From: Epinephelus fuscoguttatus
Taxonomy: Eukaryota; Chordata; Actinopteri; Perciformes; Serranidae
DNA length: 64,000 nt
NCBI RefSeq assembly: GCF_011397635.1
Contig: NC_064761.1
Coordinates: forward strand, 40,078,143 to 40,142,142
Reading direction: 5' to 3'
This document shows, piece by piece, positions 21,001-57,560 of the stretch (positions are counted from its first letter, which is position 1; the number at the start of each line of letters is the position of its first letter). A model generated the notes under the pieces. The model was given only the letters and a program-made list of their open reading frames with translations, searched no databases and was not told the origin of the DNA. Made by a program: the position numbers and the translations under genes.

Positions 21001-23235
21001 AATATAGATGAAATAATGTGATAAAAGTTGTATTTATTTGTCCATGTTCATTGTCTTTCCAGCTCTGAAAACACTCCACGACTCTTTGAACTCCCATCTT
21101 TGTACGTAAAACAAAAACATCCAGGTGTATCCTAATGGTTTGTTCAGTAAGATGTTTGCGTTTATGATTTTTCTTGATTTCTGCAGGTGGAATGATAAGA
21201 AAGCCAAAATGCACCATGTTGTGTTCTGCATGCCGGAGATTTCACCCTCCAAGCTTTACCTGTTACGAAAAGGAACTGACCCAAACAGGTACGTTTGTGT
21301 CATTGTGGGTGCACGTGTGAGTTTCTTTGTGTATTTAATCTGTTCGTAATTATATTTGTTTTGCTCGCACAGACATATCCCCAGCAGTGTCATATCCATT
21401 GACCTCAGCCACCATCTTGACAATGCAGATGATGACAGTGCTGCAGCCCAGTAAGTGCCTCTCATTCCTACCAGTTTATTTGTAAAACCAATATAAAATC
21501 AAAATCTTTCCTCAGCTATGAAGGTGTTGCTACCATCATTTCTCATTTTCAGGCCTAATTATGTATACAGCTGCCTGGATGCTCGTTTCTATGACGATGA
21601 AATGCTAACTGTGGTCTTGCAAGGATCAGAAGAAGAGAACAGAAAGCGTGTCCTGGCTCAGATTCCTCTTGCTTCCACCCTGAGCTGTGAGACTGAATTC
21701 AACTGGGAGCCTAACCAGAGGTGAGTTAGGATTAGCAGTAACTGGATTAAAAGTATTTTCAAATTTTAATATAATTTAGGCCATTCATAAAAAAAGATGT
21801 AAAGTCCTGCTTCTTGTATAGAAGAACCATCTCAAAAATGAAATCAGTGCTCTCACACTCAGACTTGGAGAAAGTTATTCACGTACTAATTTTATCCAGA
21901 CTAGACTACTGTAACCTCCTCCTCTCTGGCATCAACTAGGGGTCACTCTTTGCCTCCAACTTGTTCAGAGTGCAGCATCTAGGCTTCTTACTGGTTTTAA
22001 CAGACGACATCACATCACCCCAGTCCTGACTTCTCTCCATTGGTTTCTTGTTCGTTGTACAATTGATTTTAACATTTTACTGATTACTTTCAAAGTGGTT
22101 TATGTCAGGCCCCAAGCAGCTTGGCAGAAATGTTGACCCCATATGAGCCAGTTTGCAGCCTTAGATCCTCAGGTGGGACCATTCTGGCCACTCCAAAGTT
22201 GAGGCTTAAATCTAAAGGTGACCTTGCCTTTCGGCTTAGGAACGACCTACCTGACGAGATATGGCTCACAGAATCAGTGACTTCTTTTTGATCACTTCCT
22301 AAAATCCATCTTTATAGACTTGCTTTTATATGATCATATTTTTATGTCTTTTATTGGTTTTTATGTTCTCCTTTTATTGCTTTTTCCTTTTTGGGGGGAG
22401 GATTTCTTTATGTTGCCAATTTGCAACTTGCATTTTTGTCTTCTTGTTTTAACTTTATCCTAACTTTACTTTAGTTTTGTCTCGCTTGTGTTTGGTAGGG
22501 CCATTCGGCTTTCCTTTGCTATATTGCTTTCTGAGTATCTTGTTTCTGTTTTGCTTTTTCTGTCAAAGCACTTTGTAACATCTGTTTTTAAATTTGCTAT
22601 GTTTATAAAATTATTATTATAGTTATTATTTTCCGAAGACAGCAGAGATGAGGAATAAAGATGTTGCATGTGACCAATGTTAGGTTGGACCAGCAGAGCA
22701 GTGCCATCCCGTGCCAGGGCCTGGTGTTGGGGAATCAGTGGCGTGAACTGGAAAACATGAAGGCTCAGTTTGTAGCTGTCAACGGAATCCGCAAAGTGGC
22801 CTGTGTGGTAAGACAAATTATACATCTTGAACTTCCCATTATATTTAGTGTGTGGGAATGTCAGTTTGGGATGTTATGTGTGAATGAACTGTATTGGAAC
22901 ATTCCTACATTTTGTTGTAGAGATCAGTAAGGTCAAATGAAACCTTTTTTCTCTGCCAGTGGACTGTCTCCTAACGTTTACTTTTTCTTTCCTGGCAGCT
23001 AAGTGCCAATCTCAGGCACATTCGTGTTTTTGAGATGGATGTAGAAGATGAAGATGATGAGGGAAATGAGTCGCAGAATGCCAGCGTTGACCAGGAGGGG
23101 CTGGACACAACTATGACCAGTGAGGGGCAGGGAGAGGAGAGCGTGGAGACTATAGATGAAGCTGGAGAACAAAGAGACGTGTTTAAAAAACCTGAGGAGC
23201 ATCTGGAGTCAGAGGAAGCCCTGGAACTCTCTTGA
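12048..23235 (+). CDS. ANAPC4: Anaphase-promoting complex subunit 4
   Basis: APC4 is a scaffold subunit of the anaphase-promoting complex/cyclosome, the nuclear ubiquitin ligase that drives mitotic exit; it sits in the platform with APC1 and APC5. Coding exons: 12048-12155, 12244-12349, 12444-12576, 12670-12744, 12837-12863, 12974-13018, 13138-13222, 15546-15653, 15769-15939, 16017-16081, 16241-16283, 16985-17061, 17162-17262, 17346-17397, 17512-17567, 18543-18589, 18680-18736, 18829-18885, 18972-19065, 19223-19320, 20899-20960, 21063-21101, 21187-21288, 21373-21450, 21553-21720, 22684-22807, 22999-23235. Phases join without a stop to 2415 bases (804 aa; human about 808). All introns are GT-AG. 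The N-terminus (VGEKQLP, WSPKRDLIALANTTGE, LAWRPDGK) is the WD40-like part; the middle (MARKFTHIS, LTCMCEAWEDILMQMD, LKKLGQSIESSY, MKNFKAFFRWLYVAML, GKYFNVERVGQYLKDEDEDL) is the helical APC4 domain; the end (LRHIRVFEMDVEDEDDEG) is acidic. The start lacks about seven residues present in human, but the ATG follows a splice acceptor closely. Exon 22 ends at TTT|GTACGT, giving the conserved LWN. Confidence 0.93.
13223..15545 (+). other. ANAPC4 intron 7, filled with interspersed repeats
   Basis: No exon seen. Two related AAAATTCAGT-type segments (near 14048 and 14228) and a block ending GTAGCGCCACCATCAGGAC (near 14685) followed by GCTGAGGATATCTGGCATGA look like one widespread percomorph repeat. 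Near 15105-15165 the sequence CCTTCGGGATCAATAAAGTA followed by TCTA units is a retroposon 3' tail. Classes are not assigned. Confidence 0.5.
16294..16878. mobile_element. Harbinger-type MITE in ANAPC4 intron 11
   Basis: Ends are inverted: GGCCCAATCCCA at 16294 against the reverse complement of TGGGATTGAGCC ending at 16878. It is flanked by TTA on both sides (16291-16293 and 16879-16881), the three-base duplication of PIF/Harbinger elements. Inside, C-rich CCCCTACCCC blocks on one side are mirrored by G-rich ones on the other. It has no coding capacity. Confidence 0.65.
17600..18419 (-). mobile_element. Truncated PIF/Harbinger transposon in ANAPC4 intron 15
   Basis: About 820 bp, ends GGCCCTGACCACACAGAAAG and, inverted, GGCCCTGATGACGCAGAAAG, flanked by a TAA duplication (17597-17599 and 18420-18422). 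Imperfect inverted symmetry continues to about 30 bp. The interior holds a minus-strand transposase piece (18197 to 17898). Confidence 0.85.
17898..18197 (-). pseudogene. Harbinger transposase N-terminal fragment
   Basis: A 99-codon minus-strand frame with LVQELLLDDGCFQAYFRMT and QFDNLLSIVGPYIS, which match the N-terminal region of fish Harbinger nucleases (HARBI1-like). The DDE catalytic domain is absent, so this is a deletion remnant. Confidence 0.75.
20422..20716. repeat. Foldback element in ANAPC4 intron 20
   Basis: About 110-bp imperfect inverted arms (20422-20530 and 20590-20716) share GTAGCAAAGGAAGAC, AAAAAAAGATTCAGACTCAA and ATCTCTATTTTACATGTTGC. The spacer is short, so transcripts could form a long hairpin. 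The rest of the intron (19321-20898) shows nothing recognisable. Confidence 0.8.
21800..22640 (+). mobile_element. L2-type LINE 3' end in ANAPC4 intron 25
   Basis: Degenerate coding sequence reads SDLEKVIHVLILSRLDYCN from about 21860, the conserved segment near the end of fish L2-type reverse transcriptases, then decays with stops. The 3' end has AAGCACTTTGTAACATCTG (22566) followed by an ATT-rich tail ending about 22630, just before ANAPC4 exon 26. Confidence 0.75.
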
Positions 23236-23352
23236 GACTGTAATCACAGAAACAAGCGACATAAATATAAGATATAAATCCAGGTTTTGCTTGTTGAAAA
23301 ACATTTTTTTTTTTAACAACATCCTGAAATACATGTAATGTTTGTATATGAA

Positions 23353-23358
23353 AATAAA
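23353..23358 (+). terminator. ANAPC4: ANAPC4 poly(A) signal
   Basis: AATAAA 118 bp after the stop codon, followed by a GT-rich stretch (TTTGTAGTGTTCATATTTGT), as expected for a cleavage site. The 3' UTR is therefore short, about 140 bases. Confidence 0.8.
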
Positions 23359-23464
23359 CAGGTTTGTAGTGTTCATATTTGTTTAAGTAGTTTGTAACCT
23401 TGTTTTTTTCTTAGTTTAGTTTAGTTTAAATTAGAAGGGAGAGTGCAAATTAATAAATACACAT

Positions 23465-23515
23465 GGTATGACAATGCCAGAATTAGCCAAATGGCTATTC
23501 TGGCATTGTCATACC
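23465..23515. repeat. 51-bp hairpin after ANAPC4
   Basis: GGTATGACAATGCCAGAAT and its reverse complement form arms of 19 bp, continued by AGCCA/TGGCT past one unpaired base. Origin unknown; it resembles a very short foldback MITE. Confidence 0.8.
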
Positions 23516-23639
23516 TTTCATCCCTTGGCCAAGATGGTACACAAGGCTACCTAAAATACAACAAAGCAGGAAGAAAACAACACAAAATAAAGAAAAAGAA
23601 AACAAGGCATACAATTTACAAGACATCTTTGAACACATT

Positions 23640-23800
23640 GACAAGATAAGATATACTTTATTGAATCCCCTAGAGGGGAAATTCAAATATCACAGCAGCA
23701 CAAGACAAAAACAAAAAGACATTAAATATAACAACATAAAAGGGAAAAAATATATAAGTAAATAAAAAGATAAAATAGAATAAAATTGCTACATCGAGCT
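23640..23800 (-). mobile_element. Non-LTR retrotransposon 3' tail
   Basis: GATAAGATATACTTTATTGA with CCCCTAGAGGGGAAATTC is the inverted tail of a fish LINE or LINE-dependent SINE, where a CCCC/GGGG mini-hairpin precedes the ends. Similar tails occur at about 43515 and 51555. No coding part. Confidence 0.55.
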
Positions 23801-24079
23801 GAATAAAGTGACTAAAAATCACAAGAATACAATGATTTCTTTCGCCCTTTTTGATAGTACTGATACGTTTGAGTTATTTACCATTTATGTCACCATGCCA
23901 TTCGCTTTATATTTTCTTGTAGGAATGAATCAAGACACTGCGTTCCTGTGAGTTAATGACGAAATGATTAGATTAAAAATATAATCAAGTCAAGAAATAG
24001 TCGAGTTATTTTATATATTATTATTTGATTACCCAAATCCTGAATTTAATAATTTCCGTAGCAAAATAATGATCAACGC

Positions 24080-24412
24080 GTCTGTACCGGAGTAGTTATC
24101 CGTGCACGTGCAAATAGGTGTTGGTTACGTGCTCGCTCCCGACACTGAACGAAGTGACGTACGTTAGCCGCCGCCTGTTGGTCTTTCACAGTTGGTGACG
24201 AGTATTATGAAAATGGCCTCGACCCTGCCCGCAACCACGATTAACCGGAGAAGATGACGGTGTTGAGCTTTTTAAGTCAGTGTAACACCAAAGTGTCTTC
24301 TTTGAACACGTAGAGAACAGTGAAGTTAACAGAAACAAAGAGGCTGTCGGCGGAGAAACGACTAGAAACACCACAGACCGCCGCATATTTTTCGTAGGGC
24401 TGAGGAGCCGCT
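24080..24412 (+). promoter_or_regulatory. SLAIN2: SLAIN2 promoter and 5' UTR
   Basis: CpG-containing region with an E-box CACGTG at 24105-24110 and GTGACGTACG near 24154, no TATA box. The intergenic gap from the ANAPC4 poly(A) signal to the SLAIN2 ATG is about 1.05 kb and holds the 51-bp hairpin and a LINE tail; no other gene is seen in it. Confidence 0.5.
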
Positions 24413-49739
<25,327 letters not shown>

Positions 49740-51385
49740 ATTGGGCCAGCAGGGGGCTCTCCAGTCAAACTATCAACACAAGGAGGCAGACATTACAATA
49801 TGGCACTTTATCTACCTAGATACATTTTTCAGTGAAGAAAGAAAGAGAGAGACTATGTCCCAAAATATATACAATCCAGAATTTAAAAAAGGAGAGGACA
49901 GTGTCCACATCGCATCAAAGAGGACCTCCCATCGTGTTCCTCTGTGGGGTCTGGCTCTGGAGGCGTCAGGCATGTAGTGCAGACAGACAGCCCGGAAAAT
50001 GCCAAAGAAACCAGCCCGACTCCAGCTCAGCCAGCAGAGGACACATCACCTGCCTTGGTTTGACTGCAATCATCTGTCAGACAGTCTGTATCACTTCATT
50101 ACCCAGCTTTCCTCCCACTCCTCTTCCTTGTTCCTTTTTCCACCTCCCTCAGGTTGAAATGTTTCCACGCATTTCTCTCTTTATGCTCTGTGTTTAACAG
50201 ATGTTGGTGAGCGATCTCTATGATGATGCTGTGCAGGTGAAATGTCCCGTAATGTTAGAGAGTTGTTGATGTCTTGCAACAGTGAAAGCACCTCTGTGTG
50301 GGTATGACGTTTAAGAATCTTCTCCTCTTGTAAAATCAGCCAGAATGTATGCACAAGTTTGTTTTGGAAATTATTTATTCAAATTATTTAAAGAAAAACA
50401 TATGTCCAAACATCCATATCAGTATTTTCTTTTAAGATTACAATTGTTAAAAATGTACATTTTTAAACCTCAACTGCAAGCTAAGTCTCCAAAGCCTTTT
50501 ATTGTTTTCCAAGTGTCAAATCAGAGCTTGTGAGAAACCCGGGTGATTGATAACACCTTGGCCAAAGCCTCAGTTCTGACTTGTACCACATTTTGCCAAG
50601 ATTATACTTTTCCATTGAAGTGCTAAGATTGGTCAGTTTAAGAACAGCTTGACATCAGGTCTGAGTTATATCAGAAACAAAGAAACCTGAACTCAATAAC
50701 ATATTATGTCCCCGATCACCCACTCAGCCAGTTAAATCGAGAAAACTTTGATGTGGTCCATTAAATTCCCTCAACAGATTTCTGTCTGTGTATATCATTC
50801 ATGCCATGAAAAGAATATGGAACAATGTCTTGAGAACAAGTTGAATAAGTTTTCCTGGCTTTTACCTCTTGTGCTAATAAAACAAATCGAAAGGTGTGCC
50901 AGTGTTAGGGAAGCTGTTCTGGTAAATGGTGTGGTGGGTGTTATGAAACTAGTGCCTATAATTTAAAGTTTCACTTGAGTTTGAACATCGTGTTTTGTTT
51001 GTTTGTTTATCATTTTGTGCCAATTTCTGGTTTTGCCAATATTATTTGCAATTTTGCATCTCTGCTTGATTGATTTGCTTGCCTGTTTGTTTTGGTTTTT
51101 TTTGTAATTAAAATCAATACATTTATAATTGCTTTAAAAATGTTTAAAATGCGCCTTCATATTTATAACTAATTACTCATTCTGTAAATGAAACTATTTA
51201 TTAAAGAGAGGTGCCTCTGTCAAAGCTCAGATTCAGTGGGAAGCTTGAACGAATGTTGCAAAAAGACATAGCACACCTTTTGTGTGAAAGTTTTTGTTAT
51301 TGAACTTTTTTTTTATATCCACAAACATGACATTCAGTTTCCCTGTGTAAAGTCACATTTCAAATAAAAGCTGAAAAGTCATTTT
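49740..51385 (+). other. SLAIN2: SLAIN2 3' UTR
   Basis: After the stop codon there is no coding signal. AATAAA occurs at 50876-50881 and 51363-51368, so the 3' UTR is about 1.15 or 1.65 kb depending on the site. Short open frames in it, including one that starts inside the last exon in another frame (49696), are not believed. Confidence 0.55.
51363..51368 (+). terminator. SLAIN2: Probable distal SLAIN2 poly(A) signal
   Basis: AATAAA followed 20-40 bases later by a T/GT-rich stretch (TTTTCTTGTTTTGTTTTTGG). A proximal AATAAA is at 50876-50881. Confidence 0.55.
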
Positions 51386-51551
51386 CTTGTTTTGTTTTTG
51401 GAATCCTATGCTTACTTACAAATTGGTTTTGATTACTTTAAGACAACAGAAGCCGTAATGCATCAATTAAATCACTAAGTATTTGAGTGACTGCAAATTC
51501 AATTCAAGCAGTAATCATTCTGTCAGTCAAAATTTGTGTTCACAAAGTCTA

Positions 51552-51984
51552 AGATAAGATAAAACTTTATTTGTGCCACACTTTCATGACACAGCAGCTC
51601 AAAGCACAGACAGAAAAAGGAGGGTGACAATGTAACTTGAATAAAATACAATTAAATATTAAAAAATATAAAACGTGTATACAGTATATGTAAATATATA
51701 TAAGTGTTTTGCAGCAGACATGACAGTGCTACATTACATCAGATGTTGCTGTTAAAGAGTCTGACAGCTGATGGTATAAATGACCTGCGGTAGCGCTCCG
51801 TCTTGCACTATCGGTACAGCAGTCTGCTGCTGAATGAACTGCACAGTGCATGGACAGTCTCATGCAGGGAGTGAGAGGTGTTTTCCATGATGGATATCAG
51901 CTTGGCTAACATCCTCCTCTCACTCACCTCCTCAATGGTCTCCAAGACAGTCCACAACCGAGCTGTCCCTCTGACTGTGAAAAA
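51552..51984 (-). mobile_element. Non-LTR retrotransposon 3' end, minus strand
   Basis: On the minus strand the sequence codes for LETIEEVSERRMLAKLISIM then, after a break, KTERYRRSFIPSAVRLFN, the usual end of a fish LINE reverse transcriptase, and finishes in AAATAAAGTTTTATCTTATC. It lies directly against the start of the big minisatellite. Rex/CR1-like class is a guess. Confidence 0.7.
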
Positions 51985-54900
51985 CTATACGATGACATTT
52001 CCTCACGATATACTATGACATGTTTTTGACATACTATACTATGACATTTTTCATGATATTTGGACGACATACTATACTATGACGTTTTTCATGATGTTTT
52101 GACGACATACTATACTATGACATTTTTCATGATATTTGGACGACATACTATACTGACATTTTTTGATATTTTTTATAATATTTTGACGACATACTATACT
52201 ATGACGTTTTTCATGATATTTTGACGACATACTATACTATGACGTTTTTTATGATATTTTGACGACATAATATACTGACGTTTTTTTGATATTTTTTATA
52301 ATATTTTGACGACATACTATACTGACATTTTTTGATATTTTTTATAATATTTTGACGACATACTATACTATGACGTTTTTCATGATATTTTGACGACATA
52401 CTATACTATGACGTTTTTTATGATATTTTGATGACATAATATACTGACGTTTTTTGATATTTTTTATAATATTTTGACGACATACTATACTATGACGTTT
52501 TTCATGATATTTTGACGACATACTATACTATGACATTTTTCATGATATTTTGATGACATACTATACTATGACCTTTTTTATGATATTTTTTATAATATTT
52601 TGACGACATACTATACTATGACATTTTTCATGATATTTTGACGACGTAATATACTGACGTTTTTTGATATTTTTTATAATATTTTGATGACTACTATGAC
52701 GTTTTTCATGATATTTTGACGACATACTATACTATGACATTTTTCATGATATTTTGACGACGTAATATACTGACGTTTTTTGATATTTTTTATAATATTT
52801 TGACGACTACTATGACGTTTTTCATGATATTTTGACGACGTAATATACTGACGTTTTTTGATATTTTTTATAATATTTTGATGACTACTATGACGTTTTT
52901 CATGATATTTTGACGACATACTATACTATGACATTTTTCATGATATTTTGACGACGTAATATACTGACGTTTTTTGATATTTTTTATAATATTTTGACGA
53001 CATACTATACTATGACGTTTTTCATGATATTTTGACGACATACTATACTATGACATTTTTCATGATATTTTGACGACGTAATATACTGACGTTTTTTGAT
53101 ATTTTTTATAATATTTTGACGACATACTATACTATGACGTTTTTCATGATATTTTGACGACATACTATACTATGACGTTTTTTATGATATTTTGACGACA
53201 TAATATACTGACGTTTTTTTGATATTTTTTATAATATTTTGACGACATACTATACTGACATTTTTTGATATTTTTTATAATATTTTGACGACATACTATA
53301 CTATGACGTTTTTCATGATATTTTGACGACATACTATACTATGACGTTTTTTATGATATTTTGACGACATAATATACTGACGTTTTTTTGATATTTTTTA
53401 TAATATTTTGACGACATACTATACTATGACGTTTTTTATGATATTTTGATGACATACTATACTATGACATTTTTTATGATATTTTGACGACATACTATAC
53501 TATGACGTTTTTCATGATATTTTGACGACATACTATACTGACATTTTTTGATATTTTTTATAATATTTTGACGACATACTATACTATGACATTTTTCATG
53601 ATATTTTGACGACTTAATATACTATGACATTTTTCATGATATTTGGACGACATACTATACTATGACATTTTTCATGATATTTTGACGACATAATATACTG
53701 ACTTTTTTTGATATTTTTTATAATATTTTGACGACATACTATACTATGACGTTTTTTATGATATTTTGATGACATACTATACTATGACATTTTTCATGAT
53801 ATTTTGATGACTACTATGACGTTTTTTATTTTGATGACATACTATACTATGACATTTTTCATGATATTTTGACGACGACATAATATACTATGACGTTTTT
53901 ATTTTATACTATACGATGACATTTTCATGATATTGGGACACATACTATACTATGACATTTTTTATGATATTTTTTATACTATTTTGACGACATACTATAC
54001 TATGACGTTTTTTATAATATTTGGACGACATACTATACTATGACATTTTTCATGACATTTTGACGACATAATATACTGACTTTTTTGATATTTTTTATAA
54101 TATTTTGACGACATACTATACTATGACGTTTTTTATGATATTTTGATGACATACTATACTATGACATTCTTCATATTTTGACGATATACTATACTATGAC
54201 GTTTTTTTATGATATTTTGATGACATACTATACTATGACGTTTTTCATGATATTTGGACGACATACTATACTATGACGTTTTTTATAATATTTGGACGAC
54301 ATACTATACTATGACGTTTTTCATGATATTTTGATGACATACTATACTATGACATTTTTCATGATATTTTGACGACATAATATACTGACTTTTTTTGATA
54401 TTTTTTATAATATTTTGACGACATACTATACTATGACGTTTTTTATGATATTTTGATGACATACTATACTATGACGTTTTTCATGATGTTGTGACGACAT
54501 ACTATACTATGACATTTTTCATGACATTTTGACGACATAATATACTGACTTTTTTTGATATTTTTTATAATATTTTGACGACATACTATACTATGACGTT
54601 TTTTATGATATTTTGATGACATACTATACTATGACATTTTTCATATTTTGACGACATAATATACTATGACGTTTTTTATGATATTTTGACGACATAATAT
54701 ACTATGACGTTTTTCATGATATTTTGACGACATAATATACTATGACGTTTTTTATGATATTTGGACGATATACTATACGATGACATTTTTCATGATATTT
54801 GGACGACATACTATACTATGACATTTTTTATGATATTTTTTATACTATTTTGACGACATACTATACTATGACGTTTTTTATAATATTTGGACGACATACT

Positions 54901-57190
54901 ATACTATGACGTTTTTCATGATATTTGGACGACATACTATACTATGACGTTTTTTATAATATTTGGACGACATACTATACTATGACGTTTTTCATGATAT
55001 TTTGATGACATACTATACTATGACATTTTTCATGATATTTTGACGACATAATATACTGACCTTTTTTTTGATATTTTTTATAATATTTTGACGACATACT
55101 ATACTATGACATTTTTCATGATATTTTGACGACATAATATACTGACTTTTTTTGATATTTTTTATAATATTTTGATGACATACTATACTATGACGTTTTT
55201 TATGATATTTTGATGACATACTATACTATGACATTCTTCATATTTTGACGATATACTATACTATGACGTTTTTTTATGATATTTTGATGACATACTATAC
55301 TATGACATTTTTCATGATATTTTGACGACATAATATACTATGACGTTTTTTATGATATTTGGACGATATACTATACGATGACATTTTTCATGATATTTTG
55401 ACGACATACTATACTATGACATTATTTAAGATATTTTTTATAATATTTTGACGACATACTATACTATGACATTTTTCATGATATTTTGACGATATACTAT
55501 ACTATGATGTTTTTTATGATATTTTGATGACATACTATACTATGATGTTTTTCATGATATTTGGACGACATACTATACAATGACTTTTTTTTATGATATT
55601 TTGACGACATACTATACTATAACGTTTTTTATGATATTTGGACGACATACTATACTATGACATTTTTCATGATATTTTGATGACATAATATACTATGACC
55701 TTTTTTTATGATATTTTTTATAGTATTTTGATGACATACTATACTATGACGTTTTTTATATTTTGATGACATACTATACTATGACATTTTTCATGATATT
55801 TTGACGACATAATATACTGACGTTTTTTTGATATTTTTTATAATATTTTGACGACATACTATACTATGACGTTTTTTATGATATTTTGATGACATACTAT
55901 ACTATGATGTTTTTCATGATATTTGGACGACATACTATACAATGACTTTTTTTTATGATATTTTGACGACATACTATACAATGACTTTTTTTTATGATAT
56001 TTTGACGACATACTATACTATGACATTTTTCATGATATTTGGACGACATACTATACCATGACATTTTTTATAATATTTTGACGACATACTATACTATGAC
56101 GTTTTTTTTATGATATTTGGACGACATACTATACTATGACGTTTTTTTTATGATATTTGGACGACATACTATACTATGACATTTTTCATGATATTTTGAC
56201 GACATAATATACTATGACTTTTTTTATGATATTTTTTATAGTATTTTGACGACATAATATACTATGACTTTTTTTATATTTGGACGACATACTATACTAT
56301 GACATTTTTCATGATATTTTGACGACATAATATACTATGACCTTTTTTATGATATTTTTTATAGTATTTTGACGACATACTATACTATGACGTTTTTTAT
56401 GATGTTTGGACAACATACTATACTATGACATTTTTTATGATATTTTGACGACATACTATACTATATTTTTTACGATATTTTGACGACATACTATAGTATG
56501 ACATTTTTCACGATATTTTGACGATATACTATGCTATAACTTTTTTCATGATATTTTGACAACATACTATGACATTTTTTTATGATATTTGGATGACATA
56601 CTATACTATGTCATTTTTTAAGGTATTTTGAGGACACACTATACTGTGACATTTTTCATGATATTTGGACGACATGCTATACTATGTCATTTTTTAAGGT
56701 ATTTTGATGACATACTATACTATGACATTTTTTTATGATATTTGGACAACGTATTATACCATAACATTTTTCGAGATATTTGGACGACATACTATACTAT
56801 GACATTTTTTATATTTGGATGACATACTATACTATGACGTTTTTATGATATTTTGATGACATATTATACTATGACGTTTTTTATGGTATTTTGACGACAT
56901 ATTACTTTTTTAATGAAAAATTTTATGACAAATTATACTACAACTTCTATTTAATTATATTTTTAACAAAATATTATACCCTTACTTTTTTAATGAAAAT
57001 TTTGACAACATACTTTACAAGGACTTTAATGACATACTATACTATGACTTTTTTAATGACAATTTTAATGACATACTATGCTATCACTTTTTTATGAAAC
57101 TTTTGATGATATACTATGGCTTTTTTATGAATATTTAAATGACATACTATACTATGACTTTTTTTTTATGAAACTTTACGTCATGCTATA
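51985..57190 (+). repeat. 5-kb AT-rich minisatellite, block B
   Basis: A tandem array of about 125 units. The main unit is 38 bp, GACGACATACTATACTATGA followed by CGTTTTTCATGATATTTT. A 46-bp variant starts GACGACGTAATATACTGACG and carries TTTTTTATAATATTTT. In places they alternate as 38+38+46, a 122-bp higher-order repeat (for example 52700-53120). Divergence rises toward 56400-57190, where units resemble block A (TTTTTAATGA). All units have the same orientation. Frames through it (SKYHEKRHS-like peptides) are repeat artefacts. Confidence 0.95.
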
Positions 57191-57284
57191 CCATTATCTC
57201 TAAATAAAAATTTTGTTGATCACTGCCCTGCAAAAAGGGCACATACTCAAATCTGTTGGGGGTGCAAATTAATCACAGCACTGG

Positions 57285-57560
57285 GAAATAACCTTTATTT
57301 ATTTAACCAGGCAGGTCCTTTAAGAACAGTTCTTATTTACAAAGGAGGCCTGGCAAGAGCAAAAGCCTCTTGAGGGAAAAGGGTGAGGGGGCTGAAATAG
57401 AACAGGGTTAGATATAAAAACAGCATAACATATTAAAGGCAGTATGAAACACATATGTAGCACAGCACACACACAAACACTCATGTAAACATCACCAGCA
57501 CAAACGAACAACAGTGGCAAACGCAGCAGCAGATATGTGAGACAGCCTAAAGACAGCCGA
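57285..57560 (-). mobile_element. Retroposon fragment next to block B
   Basis: AACCTTTATTTATTTAACCA then GGCAGGTCC and TTATTTACAAAGGAGGCCTG are known from many fish retroposon tails. No ORF; class not assigned. Confidence 0.5.

Noticed and set aside
23465-23515. MicroRNA precursor
   Set aside because: The stem is too short (about 24 bp) and the loop is two bases, unlike a pre-miRNA.
52674-55219. Small frames with SKYHEKRHS-like peptides
   Set aside because: Translation of the minisatellite.
51985-57190. CRISPR-like look of regular 38-bp repeats
   Set aside because: There are no unique spacers; the units are contiguous and this is a fish genome.
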